This document shows, piece by piece, positions 32,141 through 40,630 of a stretch of DNA of 64,000 bases (position 1 is its first letter; the number at the start of each line of letters is the position of its first letter). Origin of the DNA: Myxococcus qinghaiensis (GTDB taxonomy: Bacteria > Myxococcota > Myxococcia > Myxococcales > Myxococcaceae); assembly GCF_024198215.1 (NCBI RefSeq), contig NZ_JAKCFA010000008.1, forward strand, positions 248,001-312,000, in the 5' to 3' direction. The notes under the pieces are model-generated. The model was not told where the DNA came from and ran no database searches. It was given only the letters and a program-made list of their open reading frames with translations. The translations under genes and the position numbers were made by a program.

Positions 32141-34422
32141 GAGACCGCATCGAAGAGCTCCTCCTCCTGAGCGAAGTGGAGTTGGAGGATGGCGCCCAGA
32201 CCATAGAGGAGCCTGCGCAATTCGCGCTGCTGCAGGGCATCCAGCCCCTGGTCGCCCAGGTCCTCCACCCGGCGATGATAGATGCGGCCCAGGTGGGTGA
32301 TTTCCCGGTGGGTGCGACTCATCGGGCCCAACGGGTCCTCGCCCCCCAGCAGTCGCGCCAGCGGGGGATAGAGCTCGGTGTCATCTCTGCGCTCATGAGG
32401 CAACAGCCGCTCGCGCAGCAGCCCGTCCAGTTCCAGCAGTTCGGACTTCTGCTGGGAAGCGCCCATCGCGTCCAGCCGGTCCGCCAGCGACTGGACCCGC
32501 TCGAGCACGGGACGCAACTCCTCGTGTTCGCGCCTCAGGTGCCCCACCTCTTGCTCCGACAGGCCGTGGCGCACGGCGGGCAGGCCATTCCCTGCCAGTG
32601 CCCGCAGGGCATTGAGGATGACGGCGACATCGATTCCCTCCTGAAGCAACGCTCCCACGACGGGCCCCAGCATGCCGGCCGCCGCGAACCCCATGGCCAC
32701 CAGGGACAAGCCCATCCCGACCACGACGCTCTGCAACGCGATGGAGCGAGCGCGGCGAGCCACGAGCATCGCCTCCACGAGACGGTCCAGCCTGTCCACC
32801 AGCAGCACCACGTCCGCGGCCTCGGCGGCCGCACCCGAGCCGCGCGCGCCCATCGAAACGCCCACGTCCGCGGCCGCCAGCGCGGGCGCATCGTTGATGC
32901 CATCCCCAACCATGAGAGTGATGCCCGCGGCGCGTTCGGACAGCACTGTCCGCACCTTCTCCTCGGGACTCTGCTCGCAGAACACGGCATCCACGCCCAG
33001 CGCGGCGCCAATCGCCTCCGCCACCTCCGCTCTATCTCCGCTCACCATGACGAAGCGCTTCACGCCGGCCCGTCTCAACAGGCGCAGGGCTCTCGGCGCC
33101 TCCAGGCGAATCTCGTCCGCCAGAAGCAGGGCGCCCGCCATCCGCCCGTCCACGGAGACGAATACACCCGAAGTGCCCTCATCCCCCATGTGCCGCAGCA
33201 CCCCACGCGCCCAGGGCGTGAGCACTTCCGAGCCCCCCGCCCAGGCCGGTGAGCCGAGCCGCAACGAATGCCCCTCCACCTCGCCGCGCATCCCAGCCCC
33301 GGGCTGCTCCTCCACCCAGGTGGGCAGGGTGAGTGACAGCCCCCGCTCACGCGCGGAGGCGACGATGGAACTGGCGACGACATGCTGGGACGCCTGCTCC
33401 AGCGAAGCGCTCAGCCGCAGCAGCTCCTCGGGGTCTTGGATGCCATCGGTCTCGATGGCGGTGAGCCGCGCCTGTCCCGACGTCAGGGTGCCTGTCTTGT
33501 CGAAGAGCAAGGTATGCGCCCGGGCAAGCGCCTCCAGGGCCGCGCCATCCTTGATGAGCACTCCGCGGCGGGCCGCGCGCGAGATTCCAGACACGATGGC
33601 CACCGGCGCGGCGATGATGAGGGGGCAGGGGGTCGCCACCACGAGCACGGCGAGCGCCCGCACCGGGTCGCCTGACAACAGCCACGCCGCGCCGGCCAGG
33701 ACCAGGGTGAGCGGGACGAAGAGCAGCGCATAACGGTCGGCGATTCGAACGAAGGGCGCCTTGGAGGCCTGCGCGGACCGCACCAGGCGCACCACGCCCG
33801 CATAGGTGCTGTCATCCGCCGTGGAGAGGGCGCGCAATTCGAAGGGCGGCCCCGCGTTGAGGGGGCCGCTTCGCACCCGCTGCCCCGTGGGGTGGGAGAC
33901 AGGGAGCGACTCGCCCGTGAGTGCCGACTCGTCCAGCACCGCCTCGGCGGAGACCACGAGGCCATCCACGGGGACCACCTCGCCTCCCTTGATGAGCAAC
34001 AGGTCGCCGGGCGTCAGCGCCTCCACGGGCACCTGGACGAGTCCGCCCTCTTCAATCCGGGTAGCGACCTTGGGAGCCCGTCCGAGCAGCGAGGACAGCT
34101 CGCGCTTCGCACGGGCTCGCGCGGAGTCCTCCAGGGCACCCCCACTCGAGTACATGAGGGCGATGATGACGCCCGCGAGATACTGACCCAGCCCCAGGGC
34201 GCCTGCCATCGCGAGCAAGGCGACGATGTCCACCCCCATCGCGCCGCGGCGCAGGGACTGGATGATGGACACCGCCACGACGAGCATCACGGGCGCGGCG
34301 CCCGCGGCCCAGCAGATGTCCGCGACGTGAGGGGCGCCAAGAAGCCAGGCAAGGCCTCCCACCACCAGTCCCGCCGCGGACACCGCCAGCAGCCCCGCGC
34401 TCTTGAGCCAGGAGAACCGCAT
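32137..34422 (-). CDS. P1B-type metal ATPase with C-terminal hemerythrin domain (P1B-5-like, Ni/Fe)
   Basis: 761 aa. No N-terminal metal-binding domain; membrane helices from residue 8; actuator TGES loop (DESALTGESLPVS); membrane motif ATPCPL in the metal-binding helix; FDKTGTLTSG phosphorylation site; GDGINDAPAL hinge. After the last membrane pair the C-terminal ~160 residues form a hemerythrin-like four-helix domain with His/Glu ligands in HLRREHEELRP, LLPHERRDDTELYP, MSRTHREITHLGR and LHFAQEEELF. TPC-type helix plus hemerythrin tail defines the P1B-5 group linked to Ni/Fe export. ATG 34422 fits the first helix; longer frames are unconserved. Confidence 0.88.
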   Translation of the reverse strand: MRFSWLKSAGLLAVSAAGLVVGGLAWLLGAPHVADICWAAGAAPVMLVVAVSIIQSLRRGAMGVDIVALLAMAGALGLGQYLAGVIIALMYSSGGALEDSARARAKRELSSLLGRAPKVATRIEEGGLVQVPVEALTPGDLLLIKGGEVVPVDGLVVSAEAVLDESALTGESLPVSHPTGQRVRSGPLNAGPPFELRALSTADDSTYAGVVRLVRSAQASKAPFVRIADRYALLFVPLTLVLAGAAWLLSGDPVRALAVLVVATPCPLIIAAPVAIVSGISRAARRGVLIKDGAALEALARAHTLLFDKTGTLTSGQARLTAIETDGIQDPEELLRLSASLEQASQHVVASSIVASARERGLSLTLPTWVEEQPGAGMRGEVEGHSLRLGSPAWAGGSEVLTPWARGVLRHMGDEGTSGVFVSVDGRMAGALLLADEIRLEAPRALRLLRRAGVKRFVMVSGDRAEVAEAIGAALGVDAVFCEQSPEEKVRTVLSERAAGITLMVGDGINDAPALAAADVGVSMGARGSGAAAEAADVVLLVDRLDRLVEAMLVARRARSIALQSVVVGMGLSLVAMGFAAAGMLGPVVGALLQEGIDVAVILNALRALAGNGLPAVRHGLSEQEVGHLRREHEELRPVLERVQSLADRLDAMGASQQKSELLELDGLLRERLLPHERRDDTELYPPLARLLGGEDPLGPMSRTHREITHLGRIYHRRVEDLGDQGLDALQQRELRRLLYGLGAILQLHFAQEEELFDAVS

Positions 34423-34603
34423 GCGAAGCGTCACCTCTCGTCCGAGCCGTCCCTTCCCCCTCCACGAAACATAGTCCCCCTGAAGAAGTTGTCTCGGGGA
34501 GCCGCCCAATCCCCTGCAAGCCAGACCGGGCCCCCGCTGGAGCGAGTCCGTCCGTGCCGGGCAGGCGGGCCGACGCACGCCGTGCGCCTCTCTCACCCGT
34601 GGC

Positions 34604-35427
34604 ATGGCGCCGACGGCCGTCACTAGCCTCAAGGAGCTGTCGCAGGTCGCGCGCGGAGGCGCCCTTCCTGGGACTGGGGGGCACGGTCGACCGGATGGGC
34701 CAGGCGCTGGAGGTCCCCTTCCTGGTGGTTCGGGAAGGCGCGGGGCTGGAGGCGTGGGCGCGCGGCCAGCGCGCCCTGCGCGTGATGCTGGGCGTGGACC
34801 GCTCACGGTCCTTCGAGGTCGCGCGCGACGGGGTGAAGGCCTTGGCGAAGGTCGGCCCCCTGGACGTGGTTGGCGGCCACGTCTTCTGGGTTTCCGCCGA
34901 CACCGAGCGGCTGGGGTTGAACCTGGTGCAGCCCTGCAATTACAGGGACGTGTCCGCCGACCTGCGCGAGGCCTTGGAGCGAGAGGTGTCCACGCTCCTG
35001 GAACCATTGCGCGCGGAGCCTCCCCGGGTGCGCGCGGTGCTGGCGACCACGGACTTCATGGCGCCTGGGGACCGCGCCGTTGCCTATGCCTTCGCGCTGA
35101 CCCCGCCCGGGGGTACGGTCCACCTGCCGCATGTCGAACCCGATGGAGCGACACCCCGGGAGCGTCAGGCGGCGCGGCGCCAGTTGGAGCTTCGCGTGCC
35201 CCGGGCGGAACAGGACGGGAAGCACAAGGTCGAACTGTCCGTGCTGACCGGGGGATGACGTGGCGGAAGTCATCGCCCAGGCCGCCGAGCGTCACGACGT
35301 GGATCTGCTCTGCCTGGGGACGCATGGCCGTGGTGGTGTGGGTCGGCTGGTGCTCGGTTCGGTGGCGCGGCGGGTCATGGCGCGAAGTGGTCGGCCCGCC
35401 GTGACGGTGCAAATGCCACGCGCGTAA
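34604..35427 (+). pseudogene. Decayed multi-domain universal stress protein
   Basis: The reading frame is broken twice. It opens at ATG 34604, switches frame near the CG repeat at 34648-34655 into APFLGLGGTVDRMGQALEVP (end of a first Usp domain), runs through most of a second domain (RVMLGVDRSRSFEVARDGVK) and a third (AVLATTDFMAPGDRAVAYAF). It then hits TGA at 35256 because of an extra G in the five-G run at 35250-35254. One base out, the frame continues as VAEVIAQAAERHDVDLLCLG and GTHGRGGVGRLVLGSVARRV to a natural stop at 35427. The second domain also seems to lack its ATP-binding half, so decay rather than a single sequencing error is likely. Divergent from the metal ATPase. Confidence 0.72.
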
Positions 35428-35452
35428 TCCGACACGGCGCCGCGGCGGCTCC

Positions 35453-35496
35453 AACACACGCGCGTCGTCGCCCTGCCCCTGGACACCGAGCAGCGC
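35453..35496. repeat. 44-bp copy of an internal thrE-like segment
   Basis: 41 of 44 bases match 37684-37727, which lies inside the ThrE-like pseudogene; the first 28 bases are identical. On the minus strand both encode ALLGV-x-GQGDDARV. No other part of a ThrE gene is evident around this copy. It lies in the ~200-base gap between the Usp remnant and the AsmA-like gene, which otherwise shows nothing I can name. Confidence 0.6.
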
Positions 35497-35625
35497 AGTC
35501 CCAGCCCCTCGCCACCTGGCGCCGTGGCGTCGTCAGGTGTCGACGTGACGCTGCCCCCGGGTGCGATGCCTGGAAGCTCTCGCGTGGCTACCTCCTGACG
35601 GACCCGTCGTGCCCGGGAGGGCTTC

Positions 35626-37455
35626 ATGTCCGTCGAAGCGCCCCAGGCGTCGCGCGCCCCTCCTTGGTTCCGCGCGCGGCGCGGCGGCTGGTGGCGGGTC
35701 CTCCAGTGGGGACTCGTCGTGGTGCTGGCCTTCGAAGCGCTGCTGAACGTGGCGCTCAATGTCGGACTGGTGCCCGCGCTGCTCGCCAGGACCACTCCGA
35801 GGACCCAGGTGGACTGGCACAGCGGCTGGTGGCTGTGGCCCGGCCCCGTGCACCTCCGAGGCTTCTTCGTGCGGCAGCGGGATGCTCGCGCGGCGTGGCG
35901 CATCGACGCGGAGCACGTGGACGCCAACGCGTCCCTCTTCGCGCTCCTGTCCCGGCGGGTGCGCGCGGAGGGAGTCCGAGCCCGAGGAGTGAGCGTGCGG
36001 GCGGAGCCCCTGCCCGCGTTGGAGCAGACGCCCGCCGGACACCCGCATGCACACCCGTGGGACATCGAGCTGCTCGACGTCACGATGGAAGACCTGCGCG
36101 AGCTGATGTTGAAGCCGGTGCGGTACGTAGGCCCGGGACAGGTGAAGGGCGCGGTGCGCGTGGTCGCGGGACAGCGACTCACCGTGACCCTGGAGTCGCT
36201 CCGCCTCGCCGATGGAGCGCTGGAGCTGGAGGGGCGGACGGTGGCGCGCGTGCGGGAGGTGTCCCACGAGCTGGCCCTCGATGCCGTCCGACCGGAGGGG
36301 GAGACGAAGCGCCGGGTGGAGAAGTTCGACGGGCGGCTGGGCGTGAAGATGGAGGTGCTCGACCTCGCGTGGCTCGGAGCGCTGGTGTCCCGGGAGCACC
36401 CGGACCTGCTGGGTGAAGGCGCGGGTCGGCTCGACGCGGAGGTGTTCATTCAAGGAGGACAGCTGGCCGCGGGCAGCCGCGTGGATGCGAGCGGGGCTCC
36501 GCTGGAGCTGCGGGTGGGCCCCGCGCGCGTGCGTGCTCCCTGGAGGGTTCATGGCGAGGTGACGGAGGACGGGTCGGCCGGGACGCGCAGCGTGCTGCGG
36601 ATGCGCTTCGCTCCCGTCCACGTGGAGGGCAAGGCGGGCCATGTGCTGGAGGTTCCGGAAGTCTCGCTCACGCTGCATGGGAAGATGCATGACCCCGACG
36701 CGGCGACGCAGGTGAAGCACGAGCTGCGCGTGACGCGGAGTGGGCCCGTGGACCTGCGGATGCTCAACGCGTGGATGGGGAAGACCTTCCACGTGGAGTC
36801 GGGTCACGCCACGCTGGAGGCGTCGGACAGCACGGCCGGACAGAAGACTCCGCAGCGGTTGCGACTGGACCTCCATACGGACCTCGTGGAAGGGCGGTGG
36901 GCGGAGGCCCGCGTGCTCGGCATGGCGTCCGTGGAGCTCGACGCGCGGCGCCTGAGCCTGCACGGCAAGAGCCTGGGCCTGGATGGCTCGGCGCTTCACC
37001 TGCACCACGTCTCGGCGGACGCGCCGCACGCCACGATTCGCGGATGGAGTGGGCGCTTCGATTTGCCCCAGGCGCGGTTGACCCTCGCCCCCGCGGAGCT
37101 GGAGGCACACTTCTCCGCGCACTTCTCCAACGCGGACCCGTTCGTCGTGCTGCTCACGGCGGAGAAGAAGCTGCCGGGGTTCCTCTCGCCCTTGCTGAAG
37201 GCCAGGGACTTGAGGGTCACCGGACAGGCGCGGATGAGCGACGCGGGACTCCAGGTAAGCGCGCTGCACGCGAAGGCGGACGGGCTCGAACTGGAGGGCC
37301 GCCTGGACACGGCGCGCGGAACGACGCACGCGCTCATCTACGCGAAGGTGGGCGACCTCAGCGGCGCCGTCGAAGTCAAACCCGGTGACACCCACGTGCA
37401 GCTCAAGCACCCACGGCGCTGGTACGAAGAGCGGCTCTCAGAGCCACCTCGCTGA
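35626..37455 (+). CDS. Large inner-membrane-anchored beta-rich protein (AsmA-like)
   Basis: 609 aa. A short cytoplasmic N-terminus, one membrane anchor (VLQWGLVVVLAFEALLNVAL, near residue 24-44), then a long periplasmic region of alternating short strands without Cys. Motif-like pieces such as RYVGPGQVKGAVRV, LEGRTVARVREVSHELAL and VTGQARMSDAGLQVSALHAK recall AsmA/YhdP-type lipid-transfer proteins, in which repeated strands form a bridge-like groove. Family placement is by architecture only and the gene could be an unrelated beta-solenoid protein. Isolated between two pseudogenes; ORF and third-position GC are regular, so it is intact. Confidence 0.6.
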   Translation: MSVEAPQASRAPPWFRARRGGWWRVLQWGLVVVLAFEALLNVALNVGLVPALLARTTPRTQVDWHSGWWLWPGPVHLRGFFVRQRDARAAWRIDAEHVDANASLFALLSRRVRAEGVRARGVSVRAEPLPALEQTPAGHPHAHPWDIELLDVTMEDLRELMLKPVRYVGPGQVKGAVRVVAGQRLTVTLESLRLADGALELEGRTVARVREVSHELALDAVRPEGETKRRVEKFDGRLGVKMEVLDLAWLGALVSREHPDLLGEGAGRLDAEVFIQGGQLAAGSRVDASGAPLELRVGPARVRAPWRVHGEVTEDGSAGTRSVLRMRFAPVHVEGKAGHVLEVPEVSLTLHGKMHDPDAATQVKHELRVTRSGPVDLRMLNAWMGKTFHVESGHATLEASDSTAGQKTPQRLRLDLHTDLVEGRWAEARVLGMASVELDARRLSLHGKSLGLDGSALHLHHVSADAPHATIRGWSGRFDLPQARLTLAPAELEAHFSAHFSNADPFVVLLTAEKKLPGFLSPLLKARDLRVTGQARMSDAGLQVSALHAKADGLELEGRLDTARGTTHALIYAKVGDLSGAVEVKPGDTHVQLKHPRRWYEERLSEPPR

Positions 37456-37535
37456 AGCGGACAGCGTCATGCCGGCACAACCTGCTCCGGCTCCACGATG
37501 GAACAGGACCCGCAGCGCGAGCATGCGTGAAGCAG

Positions 37536-38838
37536 TCACACTTCGCGGGACGGCTTCGCCGACTTCGCGCGCTGGGAGTCCTCCATGCACTCTCGGGTGC
37601 TCTCCCGGGCGTCAGGCGACAGCCCGAGCATGAAGGCGAACAACAGCCCCATCACGAGCTGCAGCGCCACGAGCAGCAGCTCGAACACACGCGCGTCGTC
37701 GCCCTGCCCCTCGACTCCGAGCAACGCCAGGATGGCCCTCGTGCCGACGAAGCCCGGCGCGAGCTGGAGCAGTCCGGGCATGATGAGCGTCGATGGGAGC
37801 CGCCCCGGCAGTCGGCTGTGGAGCTGTCCGGCCACGCCCAGGACGAAGGCCGAGATGAGCGGACTACCCTTGTCGCCGAGCCCCCCTTGGTGAGTTCCTG
37901 GACGCCCCACGCCAGCAGCACGGCGCCCACAATCCACGGCGTATCGCGGTGCCTCGCGGACATGCACACGGTCAACGCCACCCCGCCCACGGCGATGATG
38001 ACCAGCACCACGGCATGCGGCAGCGCTTGCGCATTCGTCCGCAACGGGAGCGGTCCGAACAAGCCCCAGAGCGTGCCCGCGGCCGCGATGCCCACGCCCA
38101 GCATGAGGAAGCGCAGCATTCCATAGGTGAGCCGCGAGAGCCCCGCCTCCACCGACTCGCCCACCAGCTCCGCCGAGCCCAACATCACCACCATCGCTGG
38201 CACGAGCAGGGTGATTCCTCCGAAGAGGGCTCTCGCCGCATCGAACGTCGGCAGCACGAAGGTCAGGCCGAAGGCGAGCAACGTCCCCAGGAACGCCCCG
38301 AGGAAGCTCTTCTGCAGGTCCACCCGCTCGGACTTGAGCGTGCCGAAGTGAATGCCTCCCGCGAGCACCCCCACCGCGAGCGCCGCCACCAGCTCCCACC
38401 AGCCACCCCCGACGCGCGCGGCGACCGCGGCGCCATACACGCCATACGCGAGGTAGACGAGCCACTCGGGATGCAGTTGATGTGCGCCATGATGCGGTCC
38501 AGCTCGGCGCGGGCCTCGGCCACCGTGCGCGTCCCCCGAGTGATGGCCTCCGACAGCAGGAGCAGCGCGGCGGCGCGCGTCAGGTTCCAATGCGGATTGA
38601 AGGGCAGCCGGTGGAAGTCGACCCGGCGCGCCGCGCCCGAGCGCACCTCCGTCACCGCGAGCGTCTGGAGGGTGAACACGTCCACCTCCAACCCCCAGGC
38701 CCGAGCCGCTTTCCTCACGCGACTCTCCACCCCGAACGACGGCACGTAGGACAGGTGCAGCGCCCGCGCGAGGTCGAGCAGCAGGGCCACGGTCGCGTCC
38801 TCGTCGAGCAGCGTCCCGGCCTCTGGTGCCTCGCTCAT
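37536..38838 (-). pseudogene. Threonine/serine exporter (ThrE-like) with two frameshifts
   Basis: Reading three frames in turn rebuilds a typical ~430-residue ThrE-family protein. Frame one starts at ATG 38838 with the cytoplasmic domain (LDLARALHLSYVPSFGVESR) and ends near 38480 at ELDRIMAH. Frame two gives PEWLVYLAYGVYGAAVAARV and several membrane helices down to GVQELTKGG at the six-C run 37881-37886. Frame three supplies LGDKGSPLISAFVLGVAGQL to a stop at 37536. The second break is one base in a G/C run, the type of change that also arises as a sequencing error; the first is not in a homopolymer. As written the gene cannot give a full exporter. Confidence 0.78.
37684..37727. repeat. thrE-internal partner of the 44-bp repeat
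   Basis: Source-like copy of the segment repeated at 35453-35496, in direct orientation 2.2 kb apart. Here it is in the third frame of the ThrE-like pseudogene. Confidence 0.6.
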
Positions 38839-39003
38839 GCGCGCCGCCCTCCCGGCGACCTGCCCTTCCGACTGTGTCCGTCTCCACGCGACGAGCGCGG
38901 ACCGTCCATGATTGGAGCCTGGAACCTGGAGGTGGGGACCCGTCACGCGCTCGGAAAGCAGCCCTCCGGGGCGACGCCGTGTCACCGCTCGCTCGCGGCG
39001 GCG

Positions 39004-40428
39004 TCAACGCATCGTCGGAGCCTCGTCGGCGGTGTCCTCATCGGGGCTCTGGTCCTTCTCCACGAGCGCGAAGCTGGCGCCGATGATGAGGCTGAGCTGG
39101 AGGAAGCGGACCTTCTGGCTCCCGGACAGCGGCTGGAGGCCCGCGCGCTCCACCGCGTCGGCGAGCCGCTCCGTGGTCTGCTGCCCGAAGGCCACGTTGC
39201 CGCCCAACGTGAAGCGCGAGCGGCCCACCGTGAAATGCAGCCCGGTGGCGACGTGGTAGAGGTCCCAGCCCGACAGCAGCGCGTTCATGTTCGGCGTCTC
39301 CGTCACGCCGCTGAAGTCCGTGTGGGCACTCAGGTACGCACGCAGGCGGGAACCCAGCCGCTGCTCCACGCCCAGCGCCACGTTGACCAACGGCGCGAGC
39401 GCGAAGTCGACGTCCGGATCGATGACCTCCTGGGAGTCACGGGGAGAGAACGCCCTGGCGTCGACCAACGTGAAGCGCTTCACCCGGGCGAAGCCCTCCG
39501 CCGCGAGATACACGGAGGTGCTCCCCAGCGTCCCACCCACGCCGAGCGCCACCGCCCAGCTCGACTGGAACCTCGCCTCCAGCCCCTCCTGGAAGTCGAA
39601 GGCCGACGCGGGCAGCGACGACAGCCCGAAGCCCCGCTCCAGTATCGCGCGCTCGAAGCTCGACTCGCCCTCTCCCCACAGCGCCAGGCTCGGGGTCGTC
39701 ACAGTGAGGCCCGCGGACAGATGCTCGCGCTGGTAGCTCACGCCCAGCTTCGCGAGCAGCCGCACGTGTCGCAGGTGGAAGTCCCGACCCAGCGTGGACA
39801 GCAGCGCGCTGCCTCCAGGGCCCGAGCCTTGCGCGAGCACCTGGATGTTCGTCTCCTGGTCCCTCACCGCCGCGAAGGGACTCACGCCCACGCCCACGTG
39901 TCTCCCCAAGGGAAAGGACCACGTCAGCCCCGCCCAGTACTCCCCCACGTCCTGGTCCAGCCGCACGTCCGCCGCGAGCTGGTCCATCCCCGGCACCCCG
40001 CCCAGGTTCGTCCCCGAGCCCTGCTCGCGAGACTCCAGCGAGGCGGTGAATCCCTGCCGCGTCAGCAGTGAATAGGCGAGCCGCGACTTGCCCAGGAACC
40101 CCCAGCGCAACGAGCCCGCGATGAGAGACGGCAGCACATCGAGTCTCGACTCGGTGAGGCCCTGCCCGTTCCCCTGGCCGTTCCGCACGGTGAGGCTCGT
40201 GGACTCGAAGACAGTCCCGGTCAGCTCCAGCTCCGGCGTCTGCAGGAGCGCGAGCGCGCCCGGGTTGTAATAGACGGCGCTGATGTCCCCCGGATTCGAG
40301 ATGAACGCGCCGCCGAGCAGCCACGCGCGGTTGCCGAACTGCCGTGTCCAGTAGTGCGCGTCCTGCGCCCGGGCCAGGGGCGACATCAGGAGAAGCAGCA
40401 ACAGTCCCCACGGCCTGACGACTGGCAT
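39004..40428 (-). CDS. Outer-membrane beta-barrel protein (FadL-like)
   Basis: 474 aa. Signal peptide at residues 1-22 (VRPWGLLLLLLMSPLARAQ). The mature N-terminus has the FadL-type signature of a Gly-rich start and SNPGDISAVYYNPGAL, followed by alternating amphipathic strands through to the C-terminus (for example GLHFTVGRSRFTLGGNVAFG). Likely transports hydrophobic molecules across the outer membrane. ATG 40428 places the signal peptide correctly; the frame extends to 40560 without conservation. Divergent from the sulfatase gene, 202 bases apart; that gap shows no clear promoter. Confidence 0.72.
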   Translation of the reverse strand: MPVVRPWGLLLLLLMSPLARAQDAHYWTRQFGNRAWLLGGAFISNPGDISAVYYNPGALALLQTPELELTGTVFESTSLTVRNGQGNGQGLTESRLDVLPSLIAGSLRWGFLGKSRLAYSLLTRQGFTASLESREQGSGTNLGGVPGMDQLAADVRLDQDVGEYWAGLTWSFPLGRHVGVGVSPFAAVRDQETNIQVLAQGSGPGGSALLSTLGRDFHLRHVRLLAKLGVSYQREHLSAGLTVTTPSLALWGEGESSFERAILERGFGLSSLPASAFDFQEGLEARFQSSWAVALGVGGTLGSTSVYLAAEGFARVKRFTLVDARAFSPRDSQEVIDPDVDFALAPLVNVALGVEQRLGSRLRAYLSAHTDFSGVTETPNMNALLSGWDLYHVATGLHFTVGRSRFTLGGNVAFGQQTTERLADAVERAGLQPLSGSQKVRFLQLSLIIGASFALVEKDQSPDEDTADEAPTMR

Positions 40429-40630
40429 CCATCCACCCGAGACTCGCGGAACGCCGCAAGGTGACCACGGGCCATCGCCCACGCCATTGCCCCGCGAATG
40501 GAGTCCGGTGTCCGCCGCGCACGAAGTCGGACCGGGCCGTTGCACCGTCGGCCTGTCCACCCGTCCGCCCCTGCTTGTCCCCCAGGGCCGCCGCGCTCAC
40601 TCCTATTCCACATTCGCGCCGGGGGACTCG

